This document shows positions 10,194 through 17,920 of a stretch of DNA of 64,000 bases, piece by piece. This DNA comes from Streptosporangium brasiliense (GTDB lineage: Bacteria > Actinomycetota > Actinomycetes > Streptosporangiales > Streptosporangiaceae), in the NCBI RefSeq assembly GCF_030811595.1, contig NZ_JAUSRB010000002.1:3720001-3784000 (forward strand). Direction: 5' to 3'. Position 1 is the stretch's first letter; each line of letters opens with the position of its first letter. The translations under genes and the position numbers were made by a program. The notes beneath the pieces are model-generated. The model saw only the letters and a list, made by a program, of their open reading frames with translations. It did not search any database and had not been told where the DNA came from.

Positions 10194-10705
10194 GCGGTGC
10201 CCGCCGGGCCGTGCCCACCCGCCGGCCGTGTCCGATGAGCCGCCTCTCCTCCAGTGTCTCGATCCCAGGAGAACGCTGTCGTAGGAGTCGGCCGCGTGTG
10301 CCTCGCGGCGCCCGGCGACCTGGGCCGGCGGATCCGGACAGCCGTCGCTGATTCAGCGCATTATGTCGGGACCGCTGTTCCAGTGCCACAGGGATTCCGT
10401 TTCGGACGGTTCCATCGGCCGTAACCGCAGGAGTTTCCCAGTCAGCGGGAATCGCTCCATTCGATAACCGGTCAATACAGCCAAGAAAGGTCCCTGCCAG
10501 GCCGCCGTCCGGTGCTTCGAACCATTCATCCGGGCCGACGCGGGCGTTATCCCGGCCGACGCGGGCGGGCGAGGCCGGCCCGCGGGCTCCCCGAGCACCG
10601 TGGCCGCCCTCCCGGAGCCGTGAGGAGCCGGGTCCCCGGGAGGGCGGCCACGGCGGTGTTCGCCGCGGAATCCGGCGGTGTTCGCCCGGGGGAATACCGC
10701 GGTGA
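10194..10705. other. about 510 bases without a convincing gene
   Basis: No frame on either strand has coding character from codon use or a ribosome binding site. The stretch from about 10350 to 10500 is less GC-rich than its surroundings. A direct repeat of CGGCCGACGCGGGCG-type units lies around 10530-10565. The clearest structure is the 18-bp hairpin at 10598-10653, listed separately. Confidence 0.5.
10598..10653. terminator. perfect 18-bp inverted repeat upstream of rpmG
   Basis: Arms CCGTGGCCGCCCTCCCGG (10598-10615) and its exact complement (10636-10653) are separated by 20 nt. It lies 50 bp upstream of the Zur-like box of rpmG-rpmE2. It could insulate that promoter from upstream transcription or be part of a leader. 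Confidence 0.5.
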
Positions 10706-10720
10706 TGAAAACGGTTATCG
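10706..10720 (+). promoter_or_regulatory. Zur-like box upstream of rpmG-rpmE2
   Basis: TGAAAAC-G-GTTATCG has the 7-1-7 layout of actinobacterial Zur boxes (consensus near TGAAAATGATTTTCA), with five of seven arm positions palindromic. It sits 40 bp upstream of rpmG, a zinc-free ribosomal protein gene of the type known to be repressed by Zur in actinomycetes. Confidence 0.6.
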
Positions 10721-10759
10721 GCATCGCTGCACAGCGTGTCGAACAGAGAGGAGCCGAGC

Positions 10760-10924
10760 TTGGCCAGGAACGAGCTGCGCCCCGTGACCAGACTGCGGTC
10801 GTCCGCGGGCACCGGCTACACCTACGTGACCCGCAAGAACCGGCGGAACGACCCCGACCGCCTCACGCTCGCCAAGTACGACCCGATCATCCGCAAGCAC
10901 GTGACGTTCCGAGAGGACCGATGA
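10760..10924 (+). CDS. rpmG: 50S ribosomal protein L33, zinc-free form
   Basis: A 54-residue L33 of the large ribosomal subunit, starting MARNELRPVTRLRSSAGTGY and ending RKHVTFREDR. It has no cysteine, so it lacks the CxxC pairs that bind zinc: this is the C-minus paralogue that replaces the zinc form in zinc shortage. The start is TTG at 10760, with AGAGGAG 6 nt upstream; the reading then matches the L33 N-terminus exactly. It overlaps rpmE2 by ATGA and is preceded by a Zur-like box. Confidence 0.93.
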   Translation: MARNELRPVTRLRSSAGTGYTYVTRKNRRNDPDRLTLAKYDPIIRKHVTFREDR

Positions 10925-11172
10925 CCATGAAGCAGGGCATCCACCCCGACTACCGCCCGGTCGTCTTCCGCGACCCGAGCGCGGGCACCGCCTTCCTCAC
11001 CCGCTCGACCATGACCAGCGACAAGACCGTCGAATGGGAGGACGGCAACGTCTACCCGCTGGTCGACGTCGACGTCTCCTCCGCCAGCCACCCCTTCTAC
11101 ACCGGACGCGGCCGGGTGCTCGACACCGCCGGCCGGGTGGAGCGCTTCAACCAGCGGTACGGGAAGCGCTGA
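10921..11172 (+). CDS. rpmE2: 50S ribosomal protein L31 type B, zinc-free
   Basis: An 83-residue L31 with the type-B signature MKQGIHPDYRPVVFRDPSAG, then FLTRSTMTSDKTVEWEDG and the end HPFYTGRGRVLDTAGRVERF. No cysteine is present, so no zinc site. Translation is coupled to rpmG through the ATGA overlap (start ATG 10921; ATG 10927 two codons on is equally possible and matches the family start better). With rpmG it forms the zinc-sparing ribosomal pair. Confidence 0.93.
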   Translation: MTMKQGIHPDYRPVVFRDPSAGTAFLTRSTMTSDKTVEWEDGNVYPLVDVDVSSASHPFYTGRGRVLDTAGRVERFNQRYGKR

Positions 11173-11219
11173 CACGTGCGCCCGCCGGCCCGCGCCCGCC
11201 GGCGCGGCCCCATCCGACA

Positions 11220-11257
11220 CCGGGAGCCCGCCGTCCCGCGAGACGGCAGGCTCCCGG
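11220..11257. terminator. hairpin after rpmE2
   Basis: CCGGGAGCC (11220-11228) pairs with GGCTCCCGG (11249-11257). Inside lies a 2x2 internal loop and CCGTC/GACGG (11231-11235, 11242-11246) with a 6-nt loop. It is between the convergent rpmE2 and CBM2 genes. Confidence 0.7.
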
Positions 11258-11317
11258 CGTCCTGCCCACACGCCGGCACGGCGGGTGGGGCGGTCGGCGG
11301 GGGGCCCGCCGACGCCC

Positions 11318-11752
11318 TCAGCCGCAGGTGATCTCGGTGAAGGCCGGGGGCGAGGCGGCGGCGCCCACGAAGCCGATGCCGGAGACCGTGGCCCCCGGCG
11401 GCAGCGCGGGCTTCCCGGCCGGCGCGTGGATCATCGCGACGGGGCCGCTCTGCATGTGAGTGCCGTTCCACGCCTGGGTGAGCGTCGCGCCCCGGGGCAT
11501 GACCCACTGGATGTACCAGTCCTTCATCGGCCGGCCGCCGGAGTTGCTGATCGTCGCCGCGCCCCGGTAGCCGCCCGGCCATGACTCGACGAGGGTGACC
11601 GTGGCCGAGCAGCCGGCAGCGGTAGCCGCCGGATGGGCGGCGGTGTGCCGGGCCGTCGGCGTCCCGCCGACGCAGGCGGCCGCGACCAGGGCCGCCACGG
11701 CCCCCGTCGACGCCGGTCCCAGCAGTGACGCGATCCTGTTCCCGGACGTCAC
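11318..11752 (-). CDS. secreted protein consisting of one CBM2 module
   Basis: A 144-residue secreted protein: N-terminal hydrophobic export segment (about residues 10-30, LLGPASTGAVAALVAAACVG), a Thr/Ala/His linker, then a single carbohydrate-binding module of family 2 (CSATVTLVESWPGGYRGAAT to the final ITCG). Conserved features are the N- and C-terminal Cys pair, the SWPGGYRGAATISNSGGRP strand and the aromatic WYIQWVMP. No catalytic domain is attached. The start is GTG at 11752 with AAAGGAA upstream. It is transcribed away from rpmE2 and sits downstream of the LPMO gene on the same strand, 89 bp apart, so the two may be co-expressed. Confidence 0.85.
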   Translation of the reverse strand: MTSGNRIASLLGPASTGAVAALVAAACVGGTPTARHTAAHPAATAAGCSATVTLVESWPGGYRGAATISNSGGRPMKDWYIQWVMPRGATLTQAWNGTHMQSGPVAMIHAPAGKPALPPGATVSGIGFVGAAASPPAFTEITCG

Positions 11753-11841
11753 GGGGTTCCTTTCAGAGAGGCCGGCGGCTCGGAGCGGCCGGCGGCGGCC
11801 TCGGCCGGTGCCCTACGGCGACCGGCCGAGACCCCGCGTTC

Positions 11842-12915
11842 CTAGGGGCTGGTGCAGGTGAGGGCAGGCGAGCCGCTGGTCCCGACGCCGGTGAACCCGA
11901 ACGTGGTCGAGCCGTTGGGCGCCAGGGTCCGGTTCCAGTCGGCGTTCTTGGCGGTGACGGCGGACCCGGACGTGGTGTAGGTGGCGTTCCACAGGTTGTT
12001 GACGGCGCTGCCGCTGCCGAGCGTCCAGTTCACCGTCCAGCCGTTGAGGGCGGAGGAGCCACGGTTGGTCACGGTCACCTCGGCCTGGAACCCGCCCGAC
12101 CAGGAGTTGACGGTCCGGTAGGTGGCGGCGCACCCGCTGCCCGGCCCTCCCGTGACGGTCGGCGTCGGCGTGGGCGTGGGGGTGGGCGTCGGATTGGGGG
12201 TGGGCCCCGGCCGGCCGACGCCGGTCACCTCTCCGTTGCCGCCGTCGAAGACGACGTCGGAGCAGTTGTAGAACGTCTCGTTGGAGTCGGAGCGCTTCCA
12301 GACCGAGTAGATGATGTGGCGGCCGGACTTGCCCGAGGGCAGCGTGGCGTTCCAGTAGTAGTGGGCGTCGTTGGTGCCCGGGGAGCCGACGCTCTGCGGG
12401 TGGTCGGCGGTGTGGAAGGGCTGGGACTCAAGGTCGTCCCAGGTGAGCGCCCGGTTGGGGTTCCAGCCGTCCTTGGTGACGTACAGGTAGAACCAGCCGG
12501 GGTGGGCGGCCCACTTGTTGTATTTGAACTGGATCCCGGCCCCGGAGGTCAGGTGGGTCACCGGCCAGTCGGCGTTCGGCAGGTCGAACCCGCTGTAGCC
12601 GGGATTGCCGCCGCTGCACACCTGGCCGTCGGGGATGAATCCCCGGGTCCGCCCCGCACCGTCGGAGCGGAGCAGGCTGAACCAGTTGTAGAGGGAGTTG
12701 GCCCCGCTCTGGGCCACCGCCGCCTCGCAGGCGGGGTTGATGGGGATGATCTGACCCGTCGTCGACAGGCCGTCCTGCCAGCAGAGGTAGGTGCGGCTGC
12801 CCGGCACCATCATGGCTCCGTGCGCCGAGGCCGGAACGGGCACGAGAACGACGGCGAGCAGCGCGGACATGAACGCGACCGCGCTGGCGACAGCGATACT
12901 TCGCCATTTACTCAC
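11842..12915 (-). CDS. AA10 lytic polysaccharide monooxygenase with C-terminal CBM2
   Basis: A 357-residue secreted copper enzyme that cleaves chitin or cellulose oxidatively. The signal peptide ends PVPASA and the mature protein starts with His32 (HGAMMVPGSRTYLCWQDG), the N-terminal half of the histidine brace; the second brace His is about residue 138 in NKWAAHPGWFYLY. A (PT)n linker (PTPNPTPTPTPTPTPT) leads to a CBM2 of about 100 residues ending in the second Cys (ALTCTSP). The start is GTG at 12915, with GGAGGG 7 nt upstream; this places the export signal correctly, whereas the upstream ATG at 12975 would bury it. It works with the chitinase and CBM2 protein nearby. Confidence 0.95.
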   Translation of the reverse strand: MSKWRSIAVASAVAFMSALLAVVLVPVPASAHGAMMVPGSRTYLCWQDGLSTTGQIIPINPACEAAVAQSGANSLYNWFSLLRSDGAGRTRGFIPDGQVCSGGNPGYSGFDLPNADWPVTHLTSGAGIQFKYNKWAAHPGWFYLYVTKDGWNPNRALTWDDLESQPFHTADHPQSVGSPGTNDAHYYWNATLPSGKSGRHIIYSVWKRSDSNETFYNCSDVVFDGGNGEVTGVGRPGPTPNPTPTPTPTPTPTVTGGPGSGCAATYRTVNSWSGGFQAEVTVTNRGSSALNGWTVNWTLGSGSAVNNLWNATYTTSGSAVTAKNADWNRTLAPNGSTTFGFTGVGTSGSPALTCTSP

Positions 12916-13226
12916 AGAACTACCCTCCCTTTCGGAGGAGGACGGATTGCTGATCAATGGCGGTGAGGCGCTCACGCGAAACGGACTCTAGGTCGCCGTT
13001 CCCGAGGTGTAAACGGCCCGCTCTCCCCCCGGCCCGGCGGAGGGCGTCCGCGCAGTTCGGAAGGGCACGGGGGAGGGCGGGCGGATGAAAGATTCACGGC
13101 CGGCGGCGGCCGCGCGCCGCGGACCGGGCGGGCATGTCCCGACAACGGAAAAGGCCGGCCCGACCGGTGTCGAGCTGGCCTCTTTGACGTCTCCGTGGGC
13201 GGTGCGGACTCGCGCCCGCATCCGGC
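12916..13226. other. 311-base gap between LPMO and GNAT genes
   Basis: The gap holds the LPMO promoter region and, on the minus strand, a weak terminator-like element for the GNAT gene: AAAGAGGCC (13185-13177) facing GGCC followed by TTTT (13156-13149). No other gene is apparent. Confidence 0.4.
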
Positions 13227-13709
13227 TTATCCCAGGCTCTCCGTCGCGGCGAGTTTTTCGAGCGCCGCTCCCGTGAGCCGGTATTTGTCCCATTCGTCGA
13301 GCGGCTCCGCGCCCAGTGCCCGGTAGAAGGCGATGCTCGGGGTGTTCCAGTCGAGAACCGACCACTCGAACCGGCCGTAACCGCGCTCCACGCAGATGCG
13401 GGCGAGCTCGGCCAGCAGCTGCTTGCCGTACCCCTGACCCCGGTGACCCGGGCGGACGTAGAGGTCTTCGAGGTATATCCCGTGCTTGCCCAGCCAGGTG
13501 GAGTAGGTGACGAACCAGAGCGCGAACCCCGCCGCCTGCTCCCCGTCGGTGGCGATGTGGCAGAACGCGGCGGGGGCGGGGCCGAAGAGCGCGTCGTGGA
13601 GCTGCTCCGCGGTGGTCTCGACCTCGTCGAGCGCCCGCTCGTACTCCGCCAGCTCACGGATCATGTCGATGATCGCCGGAACGTCATCCGGTGTCGCGGG
13701 ACGAATCAT
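13227..13709 (-). CDS. GNAT acetyltransferase, diamine N-acetyltransferase type
   Basis: A 160-residue acetyltransferase resembling spermidine/spermine or diamine acetyltransferases. It opens IRPATPDDVPAIIDMIRELA, has the family EYERALDEVETTAEQLHDAL segment, and the acetyl-CoA signature VRPGHRGQGYGKQLLAELA (residues about 85-105). The end pattern WSVLDWNTPSIAFYRALGA is the one shared by this branch. The substrate is probably a polyamine or another small amine (from family knowledge). ATG 13709 follows a short leader without a clear ribosome binding site. Confidence 0.88.
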   Translation of the reverse strand: MIRPATPDDVPAIIDMIRELAEYERALDEVETTAEQLHDALFGPAPAAFCHIATDGEQAAGFALWFVTYSTWLGKHGIYLEDLYVRPGHRGQGYGKQLLAELARICVERGYGRFEWSVLDWNTPSIAFYRALGAEPLDEWDKYRLTGAALEKLAATESLG

Positions 13710-13924
13710 GGTGGGAAGTCTAGGCTCGCGGGGTAGGTGCTCCGGCGCGGCGGAGCACCCGCCCGCCGCGGGAAGGCCCTGCGTAAGGACTGCGGAAGGG
13801 GTCGGCGGGAAGGGGCCGGTGGGCCCGGCGGGGGCCCGGAGTGGCCGGGTGGGCGGGGGCTCCCGTAAGTTGTCAGCTGATCGGACGCGGGGCGTTCACA
13901 GGTCGTCGAGGAAGGCGGACCAGC

Positions 13925-14143
13925 ATGTCGGCAGAGCCCACCGGTGAGCGGTTGACGGAGCTGAGGCAGGCGTTCGCCGCCATCGACGGCGACGGCGACG
14001 GCTTCATCACGGAGAAGGAGTTCGGCGAGCACTTCCCCGACCTGCCCGCCGAGGCCATCGGGTCGCTGAACCGTGACGCCGACGCCGACGGCGACGGGCG
14101 CCTCTCCTTCGAGGAGTTCATCCGGATCGTGTCGCGGGACTGA
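13925..14143 (+). CDS. small calcium-binding EF-hand protein
   Basis: A 72-residue cytoplasmic protein with two EF-hands and little else, resembling the small actinomycete calcium sensors. Loop 1 is DGDGDGFITEKE (residues about 21-32) and loop 2 is DADGDGRLSFEE (about 54-65); both have Asp at positions 1, 3 and 5, Gly at 6 and Glu at 12, so both should bind Ca2+. ATG 13925 has AGGAAGG upstream. The last codons and the stop are the first unit of a 23-bp tandem repeat that continues past the gene. Confidence 0.9.
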   Translation: MSAEPTGERLTELRQAFAAIDGDGDGFITEKEFGEHFPDLPAEAIGSLNRDADADGDGRLSFEEFIRIVSRD

Positions 14144-14232
14144 CCTGGATCATGTCGCAGGACTGATCCGGACCGTGTAGCGGGACTGATCCGGACCGTG
14201 TAGCGGGACTGATCCGGACCGTGTAGCGGGAC
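14121..14232. repeat. 23-bp tandem repeat spanning the EF-hand stop codon
   Basis: Five units: 14121-14143 (the coding end with TGA), 14144-14166 (degenerate), 14167-14189 and 14190-14212 (identical), and 14213-14232 (partial). Each full unit ends in ACTGA. The array lies between the convergent EF-hand and kinase/phosphatase genes. Confidence 0.95.
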
Positions 14233-14247
14233 CGGACCCGGCAACGC

Positions 14248-17200
14248 TCAGGCGAGGGCGAAGCCGAGCAGGGCCACGTCGTCGCGGTTGTCCTCGCGGT
14301 CGATCAGGTTGAGCAGCGACTCCAACTGGGCGTCGAGGCCGAGACCGGCCGCCCTCGCCATCTCGGAGCGGAGCCTGGCCATGCCGGCGAAGATGTCCGC
14401 CGACCGCTTCTCGACGATGCCGTCGGTGTAGAGGAGCAGCCGGTCGCCCCGGTCCAGGCGGGCCTCGGCCGTGGAGAAGACCACGGACGGCACGGCCCCG
14501 ATCAGCGGGGCCGTCGCGCCGTCGAGATAGCCGGCCTCCCCGTCCGCCCGGCAGACCAGGACGGGTGGGTGGCCCGCGCTGGAGTAGTGCAGGCGCCCGG
14601 TCGGCAGCGACAGCCGTACGCACAGGACGGTTCCGTGCATGCGGTCGTGGCGGCTGGCCGTCATCCGGTTGAGGCGGCTGAGGGTCCGGCCGGGGTCGGG
14701 GTCCTCCAGGGCGTAGGCCCGCAGCGCGTTGCGCATCCGGCCCATGGTGGCGGCGGCCTTCACCCCCTTGCCGACGATGTCGCCGATCACCAGCACCACC
14801 TCGTCGTCGGAGACGCGGATGACGTCGTACCAGTCGCCGCCGACGCCGGCCTCGTCGTTGCCCGGCAGGTAGCGGCCGACGATCTCCACGCCGGTGATGT
14901 CGGGGACCTCGGGCAGCAGGGCGAGCTGCAGCGTGGTCGCGATCCGGTGCTCCAGCTCAAGCTGCTCCAGGTTCTCCAGGCGCGCGACGGTGAGCTGGGC
15001 GAGCTGCCGGAGCACCGTGTCGTCGGCGCCGTCGCCGGAGGCGGTGCCGCTCGGCGGCTCGATCCGGAGGTCGCCGCCGGAGGTGAGCGCCACCTCCGCG
15101 GCCGGGGAGTCGGCCAGCAGCCGGCCGTATCTCTCGGTGAGCGCCAGCACCTCGCGCGCCGACGGCGCCTCGTTGATCGCGAGCGCGGCCTCGGTCAGCT
15201 CGCGCAGCTGGCGGTTGTGCCGCGACCGGGTGGCGGCCAGCCGCAGCACGCCGCGCACCCGGGTGAGCAGCTCCCGGGCGGAGAACGGCTTCACCAGGTA
15301 TTCGTCGGCCCCCGCGGTGAGCCCCGTCAGGGACTCCTCCTTGCCGGCCCGCGCCGACAGCAGCATGATCGACACACTCCGGGTGTCGGGGTCGCCGCGT
15401 AGCCTGCGCACCAGCTCCAGCCCGTCCATGCCGGGCATCATCACATCGGCGATGACCAGGTCGGGGGGCTGCTCCCGGGCGGCGTTCAGCGCGGCGGCGC
15501 CGTCGGCGACCGCCGTCACCACCCAGTGCGGGCTGAGCAGGCGGACGAGATAGTCGCGCAGGTCGGCGTTGTCGTCGGCGACGAGGATCCGCTCCAGAGC
15601 GGGATGGTCCGCGGCGGGCTCCGGCACGGCCCCGGCCGCCGGGACGGGGTACGCGGTCTCGCCCGCCGTACCCCGGGCCGTGGCCTCGCCCGCGCTGCCC
15701 CGAGCTGCGGCCTCGCCCGCGGTGCCCTGGCCCGCTGTCCTGTCCGTGGTGTCTCGACCGGCCTCGTCCGCGGTGCCCCGGGCCGCGGTCCCGGCCGCCG
15801 GGCCACGGACCGGCGGCTCGTCCGGGATCGGCAGCCACGGTGTCTCGCCCGGCGCCGGTCCGTACGGTGCGCTCGCCTCGACGATCTGGTCCTGGGGCAG
15901 GTGCGCCGAGCCGTACGGCAGGGTGATCGTGAAGGTCGTCCCCTTACCGACACGGCTGTCGGCCCCGATCCGGCCGCCGTGGAGGGTGACCAGCTCGCGC
16001 ACGAGGGCCAGGCCGATGCCCGTCCCCTCGTGGCTGCGCGACGGCGACCCGCTGACCCGGTGGAAGCGTTCGAAGAGGCTGACCATCTCGTGGCCGGGTA
16101 TGCCGACGCCGGTGTCGGAGACCGTGACCACGGCATGGCCCTCGCCGTCCCGGACGCCGACGGTGACGCCGCCGGTGAAGGTGTGCTTCAACGCGTTGGA
16201 GAGCAGGTTGAAGACGATCCGCTCCCACATGCGCCGGTCGAGGTGGACCGGCTCCGGCAGCGGGTCGCCCTCCACGCGGAGGGTCAGCCCGACGCTCTCC
16301 ATCGACGAGCGGAACACCCCGGCCAGCTCGGCGGTCTGCGCGGCCAGATCGGTCGGCTGGTAGCGGGCGCGGGTCCAGCCGGAGTCGACGCTGGTGAAGT
16401 CGAGCACGTCGTTGACCAGCGTGAGCAGCCGCATCGCGTTGCGGTGGGCCGCGTGGAGGGCGACCCGCTGCTCGGAGCCGAGGGAGGGGTCGTCGAGCAG
16501 CTCCTGCAGGGGGCCGAGGATCAGGGTCAGCGGGGTGCGCAGCTCGTGGCTGATGTTGGCGAAGAACGCGGACTTGGCGTTGTCGAGCTCCGCGAGCGCC
16601 CGCGTCTGGTCGCGCTCCCGCTCGTGGGCCTCGGCGGCGGACAGCGCCCGCGACACGCTCGCCGCGAGCACCTCGAAGAACTCCTGGTACGGCCCGCGCA
16701 GTTGCAACATCGGGTTGACCCCGCACACGAGCACGCCCAGCAGGTCGGCTCCCGAGGTGAGGGGCAGCGCGACCACCGGGCCGCAGGAGCCGAAACGCCC
16801 GCCGGGCAGCTCCGTGACGGCGTCCCCGCCGGCCACGGAGCGCAGCAGGTCGTCGTCGGCGGCGATCCGTGCCGGAGCCGCGCCGTGCGGCCCGGTGAGC
16901 CGCAGGTCCCCGTCGTCGCCGGGGAGGTACAGCAGGGCCGACGGCACGTCGTCGCGTGCCTCGGCGAGGGCGGAGACGACGGCCTGTGCCACCTCCTGCC
17001 GCGTGCCCATCCCGCTCGTCGCCGCGCCGACCTGGCTCAGCGTGCGCAGCCTGCGCTCGCCCAGCACCCGGCCGGTCGTCTCGCTGACCAGGCACAGCAC
17101 CCCGCCGGAGGACCCGTCGGCCAGCCGTATCGGGCCGTAGGAGACGTCGAAGTAGGTCTGTTCGAGAAAGCCGTGCCGGATCAGCCGGAAGGGGTGGTCC

Positions 17201-17529
17201 GGGGCCCAGAAGGGTTCGCCCGTCTCGCGCACCCGGTCGAGCAGCGGGCGCAGGACGTCCCAGGTCTCCGCCCAGTTCTCCACGGCCGGTCGGCCGAGGG
17301 CCGCCGGGTGCTTGGCGCCGATGGTGGGGATGTAGGGGTCGTTGTAGAGGGCGATGTATTCCGGCCCCCAGAACAGGACGATCTGCATGCCGGAGGAGAG
17401 TGCGATGTCGACGGCGCCTCTGAGGGGGGCCGGCCACTGATCCATCGGCCCCAGGGGAGTCGCCCCCCAGTCGTGCCCTCGGATCCGCTCGCCCATCTCT
17501 CCGCCACCGAAGGGGGGTTCCTGCCGCAT
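14248..17529 (-). CDS. hybrid PAS/GAF histidine kinase - receiver - SpoIIE phosphatase
   Basis: A 1093-residue signalling protein that joins two-component and partner-switching systems. In order: an N-terminal PAS-like sensor (residues about 20-160), a GAF domain (about 165-300), a dimerisation domain with the phospho-accepting His328 in FFANISHELRTPL, an HATPase domain (NLLSNALKHT; VSDTGVGIP; GTGIGLALV), a low-complexity Gly/Thr/Ala linker, a receiver domain with acceptor Asp695 in VIADVMMPGMDG, a coiled/helical region, and a C-terminal SpoIIE (PP2C) phosphatase whose metal ligands show in GGDWYD, IGDIVGKG, YTDG and NRDDVALL. The phosphatase probably acts on the STAS protein encoded divergently at 17594. 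Start ATG 17529 follows AGGAGT. Confidence 0.93.
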   Translation of the reverse strand: MRQEPPFGGGEMGERIRGHDWGATPLGPMDQWPAPLRGAVDIALSSGMQIVLFWGPEYIALYNDPYIPTIGAKHPAALGRPAVENWAETWDVLRPLLDRVRETGEPFWAPDHPFRLIRHGFLEQTYFDVSYGPIRLADGSSGGVLCLVSETTGRVLGERRLRTLSQVGAATSGMGTRQEVAQAVVSALAEARDDVPSALLYLPGDDGDLRLTGPHGAAPARIAADDDLLRSVAGGDAVTELPGGRFGSCGPVVALPLTSGADLLGVLVCGVNPMLQLRGPYQEFFEVLAASVSRALSAAEAHERERDQTRALAELDNAKSAFFANISHELRTPLTLILGPLQELLDDPSLGSEQRVALHAAHRNAMRLLTLVNDVLDFTSVDSGWTRARYQPTDLAAQTAELAGVFRSSMESVGLTLRVEGDPLPEPVHLDRRMWERIVFNLLSNALKHTFTGGVTVGVRDGEGHAVVTVSDTGVGIPGHEMVSLFERFHRVSGSPSRSHEGTGIGLALVRELVTLHGGRIGADSRVGKGTTFTITLPYGSAHLPQDQIVEASAPYGPAPGETPWLPIPDEPPVRGPAAGTAARGTADEAGRDTTDRTAGQGTAGEAAARGSAGEATARGTAGETAYPVPAAGAVPEPAADHPALERILVADDNADLRDYLVRLLSPHWVVTAVADGAAALNAAREQPPDLVIADVMMPGMDGLELVRRLRGDPDTRSVSIMLLSARAGKEESLTGLTAGADEYLVKPFSARELLTRVRGVLRLAATRSRHNRQLRELTEAALAINEAPSAREVLALTERYGRLLADSPAAEVALTSGGDLRIEPPSGTASGDGADDTVLRQLAQLTVARLENLEQLELEHRIATTLQLALLPEVPDITGVEIVGRYLPGNDEAGVGGDWYDVIRVSDDEVVLVIGDIVGKGVKAAATMGRMRNALRAYALEDPDPGRTLSRLNRMTASRHDRMHGTVLCVRLSLPTGRLHYSSAGHPPVLVCRADGEAGYLDGATAPLIGAVPSVVFSTAEARLDRGDRLLLYTDGIVEKRSADIFAGMARLRSEMARAAGLGLDAQLESLLNLIDREDNRDDVALLGFALA

Positions 17530-17593
17530 CTCACTCCTGGCTTTTCAGGTAATCTGACGATACCTGGTGCACAACTGACCCTGTGGTGAGGAC

Positions 17594-17920
17594 ATGGCCA
17601 TTCGGCTGGAGAAGCGGGCGGACACCGACGGCTCGTTCTTGCTCATCCCGGTCGGCGACCTCGATCGCGACGCGGCGGAGGCGCTGTCCACCGCGGTGGG
17701 GGAATGTCTCGCCCACCCGCCCGGCAGACTGGTGATCCAGATGACACACGTGCAGTTCTGCGACTCGTCGGGGATCGTCGCCCTGCTCGACGCCCACGCC
17801 GAAGCGGCGGGGCGGGGCACCGAGCTGGTCCTCGCCGACGTCAGCGAGCACCTGCGGGCGCTCTTCCGGATCTCCGCCCTCGACCAGGTCGTCCGGATTG
17901 TCGAAGAATCTCGTGGCTGA
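17594..17920 (+). CDS. STAS-domain anti-sigma factor antagonist
   Basis: A 108-residue single STAS domain. The conserved phosphorylation loop QFCDSSGIVALLDAH is present, with Ser58 the expected acceptor. Unphosphorylated, such proteins bind the anti-sigma kinase and free a sigma factor. Its partners are encoded beside it: the ATPase kinase at 17913 overlaps its 3' end, and the SpoIIE phosphatase is divergent with only 64 bp between start codons. Start ATG 17594 has GAGG upstream. Confidence 0.92.
   Translation: MAIRLEKRADTDGSFLLIPVGDLDRDAAEALSTAVGECLAHPPGRLVIQMTHVQFCDSSGIVALLDAHAEAAGRGTELVLADVSEHLRALFRISALDQVVRIVEESRG

Noticed and set aside
10353..10724. 123-codon minus-strand frame in the gap upstream of rpmG
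   Set aside because: It runs through an 18-bp hairpin and the Zur-like box and has no ribosome binding site or coding-like composition.
14121..14232. Regular repeats resembling a CRISPR array
   Set aside because: Units are head-to-tail with no spacers, derive from a gene 3' end, and no cas gene is near.
15526..17589. Long + strand frame opposite the hybrid kinase
   Set aside because: Same reason: an antisense shadow without ribosome binding site or recognisable domain.
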